Source: Bradymonadales bacterium | GTDB taxonomy: Bacteria; Myxococcota; Bradymonadia; REDH01 | Assembly (NCBI GenBank): GCA_947483645.1 | Contig: CANKLS010000006.1 | Location: forward strand, 1 to 35,472 | Length of the DNA stretch: 35,472 bases | Direction: 5' to 3' | Part shown: piece after piece, positions 9,472-17,726 of the stretch | How positions within the stretch are numbered: the first letter of the stretch is position 1 | How the letters are laid out: every line of letters starts with the position of its first letter | The notes under the pieces: model-generated | Databases searched by the model: none | What the model saw: only the letters and a program-made list of their open reading frames with translations | What the model was told of the DNA's origin: nothing | Program-made: the position numbers and the translations under genes

Positions 9472-9528
9472 CTTCCGCTCCCTCCTTCGCGACGGCACCC
9501 TGCGCAAGTGCGCCGGCCGCTACCCAAT

Positions 9529-11358
9529 CTACTCCGTCAGAAGTGGATACTTTCCGTCGGCGGCCTTCGTCTTCGGAAGCGACTTTCGGGCCGGAGCCAC
9601 CGCAGCAGGCGCAGCGGACGCAGGCTTGGGGGCAGCGGCAACGGCCGGCTTCACCTCCACCGGCGGATTGGCACCCGACCTGACGAAGATGGCGCGCCTC
9701 ACCGTCGGTGCACCCGCACGACGGAACTCAAACACGAAGGTCTTGTTCGCTGCGAGTTCGACCTGCCGCAGCGGCGTGACCCCAAGCCGGTTGCCGGCGA
9801 TCCAGACCTCCGCACCCGCCGGTTCCGAGACGAGATCAACCTTGCCGACCGGTACCGCCGGCGAGAGCTGGAGCTGAATCTCGAGCACCTCGTCACTGTC
9901 GAGCGTGAAGGGGAAGAAGATGGTCTCGTAGCCTGCGCGCTCTAGGCGGAGGCTGTGCTCCTTGCCGAGCGCAAGCGACGCGATGTCGGTAGGGGAGGCT
10001 GCGCCGCCGAAGAGGCCATCTACGAAGAGCGTAGCGTCGGCCGGCTCGTAGACAACGCGGACTGCGCCCGCCCCTGCAGCCGGCACGACCGCTGCCAACG
10101 GAGCGGCCTCCAGCGCGGGCTGCGGCGCCACGGCGACGGGCGCTGCCGGTGCGACAGGCCTCTGCCGCGTCACAGCGAAGACCGCGAGCCCCGCGAAGAC
10201 CAGGGCAACCGCAACGGCAACTGCCGTCTGGCGCTTCGACGCGGCAAGCGCCGCATCGCCTGCCGGCCGCAAAGCGACGGCAACACCCAACGCGGACGGA
10301 ACTGCCGGAGCTGCCGGCGGAACCTGCGCGGGCGCCTCGGCAACCGAAGGAACCGCCCCGCTGTAACGGAAGTTCGCCAGGTCGACGGTAGACTCGGTCT
10401 GGACCGGAGCAGCCAACACCTTGAGCGCGACGGCCTGATCCTCTTCCAACCGGGCCGAAAAGCCCGCCGAAACCTTGGCGCCAAGCGCGTTCCAAGCCGC
10501 TGTGCTCCGGCCGGCGAGCCAGCGCTCGAGCTCCTCCGCAACCCGCTCCGCAGAGGCAATCCGCTCCTCTGGCTCCCGCTCGAGCAGCTGCATGACAAGC
10601 GCGTCAAGCTCGGCCGGTACCCCTGCGCGAAGCTGCGACGGCGGCGCAATCTCCTCCTCCGTGATCGCACGAAGGCTGGCCATGTAGCTGTCGCGCGTAA
10701 AGAGGCGACGCCCGGTCAGGAGCTCGTGAAAGACGACGCCGAGCGCGAAGAGGTCGGACCGCCCGTCGAGCTCGTGGCCGCGGCATTGCTCTGGCGACAT
10801 GTAGGCGGTCTTTCCAGCCGTCTTGGTGCTGCCAGGCTCTGATGCTGCCGTCTGCGCCACGCCAAAGTCAAATAGCCGCGTCCTTCCATCCACGCCAACC
10901 AGCAGGTTGTGGGGCGAGATATCACGGTGAACGACCGCGAGCGGATGCCCCTCACGATCGGTCGCGCGGTGTGCCGCTGCAAGACCATGCGCGGCGTCGG
11001 CGATGCATCGGGCTGCCTCATCAGCGCTCAGCGCGCTCTCACCGCCCTGCGCTACAAGCTCGTCGAGGTTGGCCCCCGCGACATACTCCAAAACAAGAAA
11101 GGGACGACCTTCGGCGACATCGGCATCGAGGACGCGGACCACGTTGGCATGTTCGATACGCCCGCCGATGCGCCCCTCCTGCAAGAACAGTGCGCGCGTC
11201 GCCTCCTGCTCCAAGAGATGGGGGAGAAGCGACTTAATGACGACAAGCCGTTCAAAGCCGCCCTCGCCTTGCCGAACCGCGAGGAAGAGGTCGGCCATGC
11301 CGCCCGTGGCGAGCTTCTTGGCGAGACGATAGTTGCCGAACGACTTGTTGAAAATCAC
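9529..11358 (-). CDS. Transmembrane Ser/Thr protein kinase with PEGA domains
   Basis: 609 residues from GTG 11358, which has GAGG six bases upstream; a TTG at 11370 would leave almost no leader after the predicted promoter. The Hanks-type kinase domain covers about residues 10-280: VVIK (ATP-binding Lys), HRDISPHN (catalytic Asp near 146), DFG (Asp near 164) and a SPEQ activation-segment end. HRDISPHN in place of HRDxKxxN is common in myxobacterial kinases. The P-loop is glycine-poor (LATGGMAD). One transmembrane helix lies at about 377-397, then an Ala/Pro linker and two PEGA repeats (about 433-497 and 505-560), expected outside the cytoplasm. It probably phosphorylates proteins in response to an envelope signal. 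The neighbours are a two-TM protein upstream and the lectin lipoprotein downstream. Confidence 0.92.
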   Translation of the reverse strand: MIFNKSFGNYRLAKKLATGGMADLFLAVRQGEGGFERLVVIKSLLPHLLEQEATRALFLQEGRIGGRIEHANVVRVLDADVAEGRPFLVLEYVAGANLDELVAQGGESALSADEAARCIADAAHGLAAAHRATDREGHPLAVVHRDISPHNLLVGVDGRTRLFDFGVAQTAASEPGSTKTAGKTAYMSPEQCRGHELDGRSDLFALGVVFHELLTGRRLFTRDSYMASLRAITEEEIAPPSQLRAGVPAELDALVMQLLEREPEERIASAERVAEELERWLAGRSTAAWNALGAKVSAGFSARLEEDQAVALKVLAAPVQTESTVDLANFRYSGAVPSVAEAPAQVPPAAPAVPSALGVAVALRPAGDAALAASKRQTAVAVAVALVFAGLAVFAVTRQRPVAPAAPVAVAPQPALEAAPLAAVVPAAGAGAVRVVYEPADATLFVDGLFGGAASPTDIASLALGKEHSLRLERAGYETIFFPFTLDSDEVLEIQLQLSPAVPVGKVDLVSEPAGAEVWIAGNRLGVTPLRQVELAANKTFVFEFRRAGAPTVRRAIFVRSGANPPVEVKPAVAAAPKPASAAPAAVAPARKSLPKTKAADGKYPLLTE

Positions 11359-11389
11359 GGGCGGCCTCAAGCATGCGTTGAATTGCCCG

Positions 11390-11418
11390 ATGCTACGCCT
11401 GCCTCCCTAGACTGTCAA
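11390..11418 (-). promoter_or_regulatory. Sigma-70-like promoter for the PEGA kinase gene
   Basis: On the minus strand TTGACA (11418-11413, perfect -35) and TAGCAT (11395-11390) are separated by 17 bases. Transcription would begin near 11383, about 25 bases before the GTG at 11358. This also argues for that start codon. Confidence 0.6.
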
Positions 11419-11425
11419 AGCAGTC
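11410..11425. promoter_or_regulatory. Inverted repeat overlapping the kinase -35 box
   Basis: GACTG (11410-11414) and CAGTC (11421-11425) flank TCAAAG and cover the -35 hexamer. CTAG tetramers at 11407 and 11429 widen the symmetry. It could be an operator or a weak terminator hairpin after the upstream gene; there is no clear T-tract. Confidence 0.3.
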
Positions 11426-11428
11426 AGA

Positions 11429-12073
11429 CTAGACGTCGTTCCAGCCTGTCCCGACCTGCTTGACGCCCACCATCATCGGCCGCGCCAACGCCATCGCGAT
11501 GGAGAAGGCCTCTTCACGCATGAAGGTCGAGGGGATGATGGGCCAGACGGCGCCGCTCTCGAGCCGCACGAAGACACCCGCTCCTTCGACCTTGGCACCG
11601 GCCGAGGCGCCCGGGACCGCGATGGCGCGGGTCGCGTAGATGACCTCGGAGATCCGGTCGAGCTCGATGGGCGTGCTGCCCGACAGGTCCATCTGCTCCG
11701 GGTTCTCGCGCAGCCGGAGGAACCCATGGTTGAGCGACAGCCAGGCGAGTGGCATCTGCCAGGTGCGGGCAAACTGCTCGGCCCGACGCCAGGCCCAGTA
11801 GGCGAGCGCCCAGACCGGCGCCGACGAGAGCAGCACCCAGGTCTTCTCCCAGCCTCCGGCACGCAGCGAGACGAAGACCAACGTTCCGGCGATCAGCGCG
11901 GCACTCACCGCAATCGAGCGCAGCCGGCCCGCGCGCGGGTCGCTACGCCGCTCCACCACGTAAAGTTCGCCGCGCTCAGGACGCACCACGAGCGGACGCT
12001 CAATCAGCGCCTCGTAGGCAACCTGGCCGAGCGCGGCCCGCTCACGGATGGTCTCATCAGAATGGTCGTTCAT
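11429..12073 (-). CDS. Membrane protein of unknown function, two TM segments
   Basis: 214 residues from ATG 12073, four bases after the stop of the upstream lipoprotein gene; the longer frame runs through that gene. I do not recognise the family. Two hydrophobic helices stand close together at about residues 53-72 and 79-100 (around IAVSAALIAGTLVFV and WVLLSSAPVWALAYWAW). A soluble C-terminal part of about 100 residues follows, with a beta-rich look and the stretch LSLNHGFLRLRENPE. The layout recalls bacterial PH-like membrane proteins, but I cannot support that call. Its tight linkage to the small lipoprotein gene suggests a joint job in the envelope. Confidence 0.7.
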   Translation of the reverse strand: MNDHSDETIRERAALGQVAYEALIERPLVVRPERGELYVVERRSDPRAGRLRSIAVSAALIAGTLVFVSLRAGGWEKTWVLLSSAPVWALAYWAWRRAEQFARTWQMPLAWLSLNHGFLRLRENPEQMDLSGSTPIELDRISEVIYATRAIAVPGASAGAKVEGAGVFVRLESGAVWPIIPSTFMREEAFSIAMALARPMMVGVKQVGTGWNDV

Positions 12074-12077
12074 GCGT

Positions 12078-12701
12078 TCACGGGGCCGCTGTCTCGCGCT
12101 CTTCCACGCAGAGCAGCGGGAGGTCGCGCATGTGGAGGTGCCAGTCGCTGCCCTCGCGAATCCAGACAATCTTCCGAATCTTGCCTGCCGCATCGACAAG
12201 GAAGAGCTCCTTTCGGGCATCCGACTCGTGCTCTTCGAGATAGGCAGTCCGGAGCGCCGAGCCTGGCGGAGCATCGGCGTCCGCAATCGCGCCGTCGCCC
12301 AGGTCAGCCGAGCCATCTACAATCCGCTGCACGCCAGGGAGCAGGAGCAGCCGAACGGGTTCGAAGCCGAAGGTCCGCCGCGCGATGCGCGTCTCGCCGA
12401 CCCCAAGAACAGCCGCAACGGTTGTCCCGTCGCCCTCGCCTAGCAGGAGCCGGGTCTCCGAGGAGAGCCGGTCGCCGGCCGTCTTCCACGCCTTTCCCTG
12501 CAGTTCGGTGTAGAGTTGGAGCGTCGCCTGCTTCGCCGCCAGGAAGTTGGCCGTGTCGTTGCGCTCGACCGCGACAGGGTTGAGTTCAACATGCTGCCAG
12601 GTCGACTCGGGCGGGAGCGGAGGGAGTTCATACTGGCTCGCACCGCAGCCAGCCGAGAGGAAAAGGAGGGCGACAAGCGCGATACGGCCGGTGTTCAGCA
12701 T
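12078..12701 (-). CDS. Small lipoprotein of unknown function
   Basis: 207 residues. The signal peptide MLNTGRIALVALLFLSAGC ends in a lipobox (Cys19), with Gly next, so outer-membrane sorting is likely. The mature part starts with a Pro-rich segment and contains a helical stretch (FLAAKQATLQLYTELQGK). The end, with LFLVDAAGKIRKIVWIREGSDWHLHM, has the pattern of a small NTF2-like or SnoaL-like beta sheet; this is only an impression. The gene lies 31 bases after the stop of the PDZ/AAA+ gene and 4 bases before the next gene, all on one strand, so it is probably part of an operon with them. Confidence 0.75.
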   Translation of the reverse strand: MLNTGRIALVALLFLSAGCGASQYELPPLPPESTWQHVELNPVAVERNDTANFLAAKQATLQLYTELQGKAWKTAGDRLSSETRLLLGEGDGTTVAAVLGVGETRIARRTFGFEPVRLLLLPGVQRIVDGSADLGDGAIADADAPPGSALRTAYLEEHESDARKELFLVDAAGKIRKIVWIREGSDWHLHMRDLPLLCVEERETAAP

Positions 12702-12732
12702 GGCGGATTACCTAGGTCCCGATGGGATTGCG

Positions 12733-15300
12733 TCAAACAGATGGGGGACCGGCGTCGGGCGTTGGTTCCACGACTGCCGCCGTCCGAGCAAGCGCTGCCA
12801 CCGTAAGCAGCGTGCCCTCGACCGCAAAGCAGGCGCCGAGCAGAACGGCCTCAAGCTCGGCATGATTCCCGCGCAGCGGGAGCCCCTTGAGATACTTCAT
12901 GCCGTCCGCCGACACCCGCAGGGGCGGCCGCGCAAAGCGTGTTGCAGCCTGCTGAAGGGTACGAGTCACCAGCCGCTCGACCTCGCGGGGACGAGCGCGC
13001 AGCGGGGTCCGTTCTAGCACCCGCTCACCCACAAACTTGAGTATTGCGTTGGGCACGACCGTTCCGCCGTGATCGGCCGACCAGGGCGCATGCTCGCACA
13101 GGATGACACGGACCGGCAGCCGCTCGAGCCGTCGCAACAGCGCCTCGAGCAGCCGCGGCGGCAGATGGCCGACAGAACGGAACGCGACGGTGCCGCCGTG
13201 CGCCGCCTTCAAGAGACCATCGCGCCCGGTGCCGGCGTCGCCAAAGAGCGTCGAGGCCAGCGTCGCGTCGTCGAAGGCCGAGACGTCCACCTCGATGAAG
13301 GGAGCGTCACGGCGCTCCGACGCCAGATGGAGCGCGCGCGCCACCAGCCCCTTGCAGGTGCCAGGCTCACCCAACACGAGCCAAGCGGCGTCGCCAGCAG
13401 CAGCGGCCAGCAGTTCGGTCCGCTCCTCCACCGACCAGAAGTCCGACCGTTCCAGATCGGCTGTAGCGTCGGTGCGGATGCGATCGTGCCGCATCGCCGC
13501 TCCGGACTCCGGGCCAGCGCGGCCAGCCGTGGTCAAGGTCGCCTTCACAGGCTCCGGTTCCTGCGCCTTGGGCTTGATGGCTGAGGCAAGGTGGCCCGTC
13601 GCCAGCATGATGAGCTCCGAGTAGGAGTCGCCGCTCGAAAGGCTCGGCAAGGCCGCCTCCAGCGTCGCCATGAGCCCATCGGGCGGGGGCGCGGGCCCGT
13701 CGCGGAAAATGACAACCATGCGAGGAACCGCCCGCGGCATCCGCTCGTCGATGACCCGCATTGCTGCGAGCTCGCCGCCGACCGCCGGCTCCACCTCTTC
13801 GTCGAAGAGGGCCTCGAAGCTCACCTGCTCGCGCAACCGAAGCAGCGTCTCGCTCGTTGCAGGGTCGAGACGGTCCACCCGCAATTCGCGTATCACATCG
13901 AGCGCGACTGGTTCGGGAGGAGGCTCGGGCTGCGCCTCAACCGCCTCATCTTCGTCGAGCGGCTCGTCCTGAGGTCCCTCCCGCCACGCGGGTTCGGGCT
14001 CGGGCAGCGGCTCGAGGTCGACCAGAATTCCCACCTTCGCGGGGAAGGCTGCCACCGCAACCGAGTAGCCTGGCGGGAGCTCCGACTGAACTCGGTTCAG
14101 CCAGGCCCGAAGCGTCTCGAGGCCACCCGACTCGCCGGCCAGCACCGTCGCGTCGGCCAGCGCTCCGGCGGCCGTCGCACCAAACATCACCGTACCGAGC
14201 AGGCTCGAGGTGCCCTCGCGGTGAAACAGAATCAGACCCACCGTTACCAGGTCAAACAGCAGCGCCAAGCCTGCCATCGCCCATCGCCGGTCACGCCGCT
14301 CCGACCGCCCCTTACGCTCGATTGCATCCATGCCCCGAACCGCGACCAGCAACAGGCAGATGGCAATTGCCGCAGATTCGGCGCTCGCGAGCCAGCCCAG
14401 GCCACCTGCGCTCGCAAGCGACGAGGCCGTCGTGAAAGCAGCCAGCCCCAACGAGGCCACCGCAACAGAACCGGCAATCCAAGGTGCATTCCCCCCGCGC
14501 CAGCGCGTGCTCGCTGTGCGTGCAAGCGACAGCCCCAGCGCACGATGCAGCAGACCCAACGCCGCCGCCCAGAGCATCAAGCGAGGCGCCGCACCGCCGG
14601 AGGCCGCCACCGCAAGCGCCGACGTCCCGGCCAGCGTTACTGCAAAAAGCCACGGAATCGCCAGGTGACGCCGCCAGAGCCGCAGCGCCCGCTCGCGCAG
14701 CGTGAGGAGCAGCGTCGTGCCGGCGATTGCCGCAGTCAGCGCCCAGAGCACAGAGAGCAGCGTTGGACGGCTCCGCACCAGCGGCAGCGACCCTTCGGTC
14801 TTCTCACCGGCGCGCTGTACCGTCACCACGACCGCAGCATCACCAGCCTCGCCCAACATCCGCTCGAGCATGGTAAAGTCGACATCCGGAGGCGCAGGCC
14901 TGTCGCCAATCCGCACCACCTTCACGCCGGGCGCGAAAATCTCCTGCGACACCTGGCCCAGCGCGCCGCGCGCTACCGGAAAGTCCCGAACCCGCGGGGC
15001 CTGCGCCACCCGGATACGCACCGTCGACGCACGAACCTCCATCGAGATGATCGCGCTCAGCTCCGAGAACGAAGAGACGGCGATACCATCCACCGCCTCG
15101 AGCCGGTCGCCAATCGCGATCGCGGCATCCGCGGGAAGCCCAACGCGCGAGGTCACACGGAGGTGCTCGTCCACCATGAGCCCGCCAAGCGCCACAGGAC
15201 GACCGACCCAAGCCAGCAGCATCGACAGGACGGCGGTCGCTACTGCGAGCACCACCGCGCTCTCCACGCGCATCAGGGGTCTGGTTGGCGACGGTTGCAT
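12733..15300 (-). CDS. Polytopic PDZ-domain membrane protein with degenerate NtrC-type AAA+ domain
   Basis: 855 residues from ATG 15300, with AGAGGG just upstream; an ATG at 15273 lacks such a site. Order seen: TM helix at about 14-33; a PDZ-like domain at about 45-105 (IAIGDRLEAVDGIAV); another exported segment to about 175; about seven TM helices between 181 and 385; an acidic Pro/Glu linker; and a C-terminal domain from about 603. This last part aligns by eye with sigma-54 activators: Walker A GEPGTCKGL (644-652), LFGDAGTG where LFGHEKGAFTGA is usual, GGTVAFRSVGHLP where GGTLFLDEIGELP is usual, and LRGNHAEL for WPGNVREL. So the sigma-54 contact loop GAFTGA is missing and the Walker B Asp-Glu is replaced by Arg-Ser. 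It is probably a membrane-tethered non-hydrolysing descendant that may still bind nucleotide. I know no described family with this order. Confidence 0.85.
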   Translation of the reverse strand: MQPSPTRPLMRVESAVVLAVATAVLSMLLAWVGRPVALGGLMVDEHLRVTSRVGLPADAAIAIGDRLEAVDGIAVSSFSELSAIISMEVRASTVRIRVAQAPRVRDFPVARGALGQVSQEIFAPGVKVVRIGDRPAPPDVDFTMLERMLGEAGDAAVVVTVQRAGEKTEGSLPLVRSRPTLLSVLWALTAAIAGTTLLLTLRERALRLWRRHLAIPWLFAVTLAGTSALAVAASGGAAPRLMLWAAALGLLHRALGLSLARTASTRWRGGNAPWIAGSVAVASLGLAAFTTASSLASAGGLGWLASAESAAIAICLLLVAVRGMDAIERKGRSERRDRRWAMAGLALLFDLVTVGLILFHREGTSSLLGTVMFGATAAGALADATVLAGESGGLETLRAWLNRVQSELPPGYSVAVAAFPAKVGILVDLEPLPEPEPAWREGPQDEPLDEDEAVEAQPEPPPEPVALDVIRELRVDRLDPATSETLLRLREQVSFEALFDEEVEPAVGGELAAMRVIDERMPRAVPRMVVIFRDGPAPPPDGLMATLEAALPSLSSGDSYSELIMLATGHLASAIKPKAQEPEPVKATLTTAGRAGPESGAAMRHDRIRTDATADLERSDFWSVEERTELLAAAAGDAAWLVLGEPGTCKGLVARALHLASERRDAPFIEVDVSAFDDATLASTLFGDAGTGRDGLLKAAHGGTVAFRSVGHLPPRLLEALLRRLERLPVRVILCEHAPWSADHGGTVVPNAILKFVGERVLERTPLRARPREVERLVTRTLQQAATRFARPPLRVSADGMKYLKGLPLRGNHAELEAVLLGACFAVEGTLLTVAALARTAAVVEPTPDAGPPSV

Positions 15301-15334
15301 CCCAAACCCTCTAGGACGCCCCGCCGCGCATGGG

Positions 15335-15387
15335 AAACAAAAAGCGTGCGGGTCGCAACCGCCGAAACTTGCGGGGCTGCGACCCGC
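15335..15387 (-). terminator. Terminator-like hairpin in the leader of the PDZ/AAA+ gene
   Basis: A perfect 10-base inverted repeat (15348-15357 with 15378-15387, core GCGGGTCGCA) encloses a second short stem CCGC/GCGG. Read on the minus strand, the hairpin is followed after a few bases by CTTTTTGTTT. That is the form of an intrinsic terminator, 35 bases before the ATG at 15300. It could be an attenuator of the PDZ/AAA+ gene. Read on plus, the same hairpin is in the mepA leader, 17 bases before its ATG. Confidence 0.6.
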
Positions 15388-15404
15388 CACCGTAAGAACC
15401 GACC

Positions 15405-17111
15405 ATGCATCCTCACCTTCGCATCGCTTTCGTCGCATGGCTCCTCGCTGCGCCCGCGCACGCTACCGAGCCGGCGCCCGATGCCGACCTCGCTGACGAG
15501 GAGCAGCTCGACGACAGCACCGATGCGCCACCGCCCCCCGACGAGCGTCCGGCCATCGACTCTCCCCTGACCTTTCGACAGATTGTCGACCCGGCCAGAC
15601 GCTCCGCCGGCTCTATCGCGCTCGGCAACACCTCCCGCGGCGGCCTCATCGACCCCGCCATGGTTCCCGACGCCGGCGAGTTCCACTACATCCTCCCCGC
15701 CCACCTCGGCCGACCGACCCACTACGGCACCGACGAACTCGTCGAACTCCTGCTCACCACCGCCGAGCAGGTAGCCACGGCCTTCCCCGCCTCGCGCCTG
15801 GCCGTCGGCAACCTCAGCGTCTTCGACGGCGGACACATCAGCTGGAGCCGCTCGCACAACTCCGGTCGCGACGTAGACCTCGGCTTCTTCCTCCGCGACA
15901 AGGAGGGCGCAGACCTGCCGCTCGAGACGCTCGTTCACATCCGACGAAGCGGCGCGGTTGCAGAGATTCCCGGCGCGACCTTCGATACCGAGCGAAACTG
16001 GGCCGTCGTCAAGGCGCTGCTCACCTCCGAGACCGCTAAGGTGCAGTGGATCTTCAGCTACGCCCCGCTCGAACGCATGCTCCTCGCCCACGCCACCAAG
16101 CTCGGCGAACCGCAGGCCCTCATCGACAAGGCCGCTACCATCATGCACCAGCCGGGCGATTCGGCACCCCACGATGACCACTTTCATGTGCGCATCTTCT
16201 GCACGCTCGACGACCGGCTCGAGGGCTGTCGCAACACCGGCCCCCGCCGCGAAGGTGTCCCCTCCTTCGACCGCGAGGTGGCGGCCCGCGCCCTCGAGCT
16301 TCTCCGCGGCACAGCCAGTTCCGACGCCGCCGTTGCACTGCAGTCTGCCCGGTTCCTCCACCGCCTCCAGCCTGAGAGCCTCGACGGACAACTCTTGGCC
16401 ATGGTGCCGCACGCCAATGCCGCGGCCCGCGCCGAACTGCTCGACCTCGCGGAGGAGCTCGGCGTCCGCCGTGGCGTGGCCCCCCTTGTGGCCCTCGCGG
16501 CATCCGACCCCGACCCGATGGTTCGCACGCGGGCCTTCCGGCTCGTCATCGCAAGCTCCGAAGAGGTAGCTACGCAGGCCACCCAGGCGATGTTGCTCGA
16601 GCCCGGACCATCGCTCGCTGACCAGACCCCAATCCGGCTTGCCATCGCACGCGCCAAAAAGGGTTCGGTCGATGGCGCCCTCATGCCGGGCTACATCGCC
16701 TCGCTCGGCGACAGCGATGCACAGGTGCGGCGCGAGGCAGGTCGCCGCATCTCTCACATCACCGCACGGCCCCACCCGCTCGACCCCGTCAATGCCACCT
16801 TAGCCGCCCAGCGCGAACAGCTGGTGGCCCACTGGCAGCAATGGTGGCGCGACCACCACAACGAAGACCGCGCAACCCGGGTCGCCGCAGCCTTTCGGGA
16901 GGCCAACCTCCGCGTGAAGAACAAGAAGGGTGACTGGGACGGCAAGGCCCTCGCCGAGGCCTGCAAGAGCCGCATCGAGGGGCTCTCCTTTGCGGCAAGT
17001 TCAAAGCTCGCCGAAATCACGGGCAAGCCAGACACCGCCGTCGATGCTACCCCGGAGCAGCGATACAACCACTGGCGCCCCCTCGTCCGCACCAGCAAGA
17101 AGCGCCGCTGA
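15405..17111 (+). CDS. mepA: MepA-like murein endopeptidase (M74/LAS fold) with HEAT-like C-terminal region
   Basis: 568 residues. A Sec signal peptide with cleavage after AAPAHA (about residue 20) sends it to the periplasm. An acidic Pro-rich linker precedes the peptidase domain (about 52-275). The zinc ligands of the LAS family are clear: SHNSGRDVDLGFF gives His151 and Asp158 (H-x6-D), and HDDHFHVRI gives the later H-x-H. Penicillin-insensitive endopeptidases of this family cut D-Ala-meso-DAP cross-links. After the domain come about 290 residues with HEAT-like units (DPDPMVRTRAF, DSDAQVRREAG) and a Trp-rich basic tail. E. coli MepA is about 270 residues, so the second half is an addition. 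It is divergent from the PDZ/AAA+ gene and converges on the DUF507 gene. Confidence 0.85.
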   Translation: MHPHLRIAFVAWLLAAPAHATEPAPDADLADEEQLDDSTDAPPPPDERPAIDSPLTFRQIVDPARRSAGSIALGNTSRGGLIDPAMVPDAGEFHYILPAHLGRPTHYGTDELVELLLTTAEQVATAFPASRLAVGNLSVFDGGHISWSRSHNSGRDVDLGFFLRDKEGADLPLETLVHIRRSGAVAEIPGATFDTERNWAVVKALLTSETAKVQWIFSYAPLERMLLAHATKLGEPQALIDKAATIMHQPGDSAPHDDHFHVRIFCTLDDRLEGCRNTGPRREGVPSFDREVAARALELLRGTASSDAAVALQSARFLHRLQPESLDGQLLAMVPHANAAARAELLDLAEELGVRRGVAPLVALAASDPDPMVRTRAFRLVIASSEEVATQATQAMLLEPGPSLADQTPIRLAIARAKKGSVDGALMPGYIASLGDSDAQVRREAGRRISHITARPHPLDPVNATLAAQREQLVAHWQQWWRDHHNEDRATRVAAAFREANLRVKNKKGDWDGKALAEACKSRIEGLSFAASSKLAEITGKPDTAVDATPEQRYNHWRPLVRTSKKRR

Positions 17112-17124
17112 AACAGGCTAGGGA

Positions 17125-17640
17125 CTAGGTTAGACCCTTGTTCTTCTGCACCCGCTCCATCGCCCGCTCGTACTCAATGTTCCAGGCAGACGAACCCTCT
17201 TCCAGGTTCTTGATCTTGCTCCGGACCTCCTTGTCTACCTCGTCATCACGGCTCGCAGTGTAGCGCTTGATGATGGGGTTGATGCGGGCGCGGAGGTCGC
17301 GGTCGCTGCCGAAAATCTCCTCCACATGGTCAGACTGCATGAAGGTCTCGATGATCTGCGACACCAGGTAGTCAATGCCCTCGTCGCCCAGCTTGAACCC
17401 CTTCTCCTTCGCCAGCCGACGCTTCATCTGCATCTCGGCCTGCTTGCCATCGTTGAGCGTCAGGTCGCGCGCCTTCGTCGAAATCTCGCGGTCGGTCCGA
17501 ACATACTCGCGGAGCACGCCGACGATATCGAGCTCGGCCTCCTGCCGCTTCCCATTGTCGAGCTCCAGCAGCTCGGCCTCAAGCAGGGCCTTGATGATGT
17601 CGTTAGCAATGAGATTGAACTGGCCGCTATACAGACGCAT
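17125..17640 (-). CDS. DUF507 family protein
   Basis: 171 residues, start MRLYSGQFNLIANDIIKALL with GAGG upstream of ATG 17640. The opening MRLYSG followed by a helix, the charged helical body and the YLVSQIIETFMQSDHVEEIF segment fit the DUF507 family, which is found mainly in delta-proteobacteria-type lineages and has no assigned function. No signal peptide or membrane helix is present, so it is cytoplasmic. The protein looks all-helical and highly charged. It lies 86 bases after rimI on the same strand and may be the last gene of the engB run or have its own promoter in that gap. The stop faces that of the mepA-like gene, 13 bases away. Confidence 0.8.
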   Translation of the reverse strand: MRLYSGQFNLIANDIIKALLEAELLELDNGKRQEAELDIVGVLREYVRTDREISTKARDLTLNDGKQAEMQMKRRLAKEKGFKLGDEGIDYLVSQIIETFMQSDHVEEIFGSDRDLRARINPIIKRYTASRDDEVDKEVRSKIKNLEEGSSAWNIEYERAMERVQKNKGLT

Positions 17641-17726
17641 GATGACCTCGATGGATGATGCCGAGCCTTACCCCCGCCTGCGTTCCGCATCAAGCGAAAA
17701 GCCCATCGCAGCAACGCCACCGCTGG

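Noticed and set aside
9502..9513. Palindrome GCGCA-AG-TGCGC between kinase and lectin genes
   Set aside because: Short GC palindrome common in such GC-rich DNA; no promoter or T-tract with it.
13591..15570. 659-codon open frame antisense to the PDZ/AAA+ gene
   Set aside because: Arg/Pro/His-rich translation without domains; the minus-strand gene has TMs, PDZ and AAA+ motifs.
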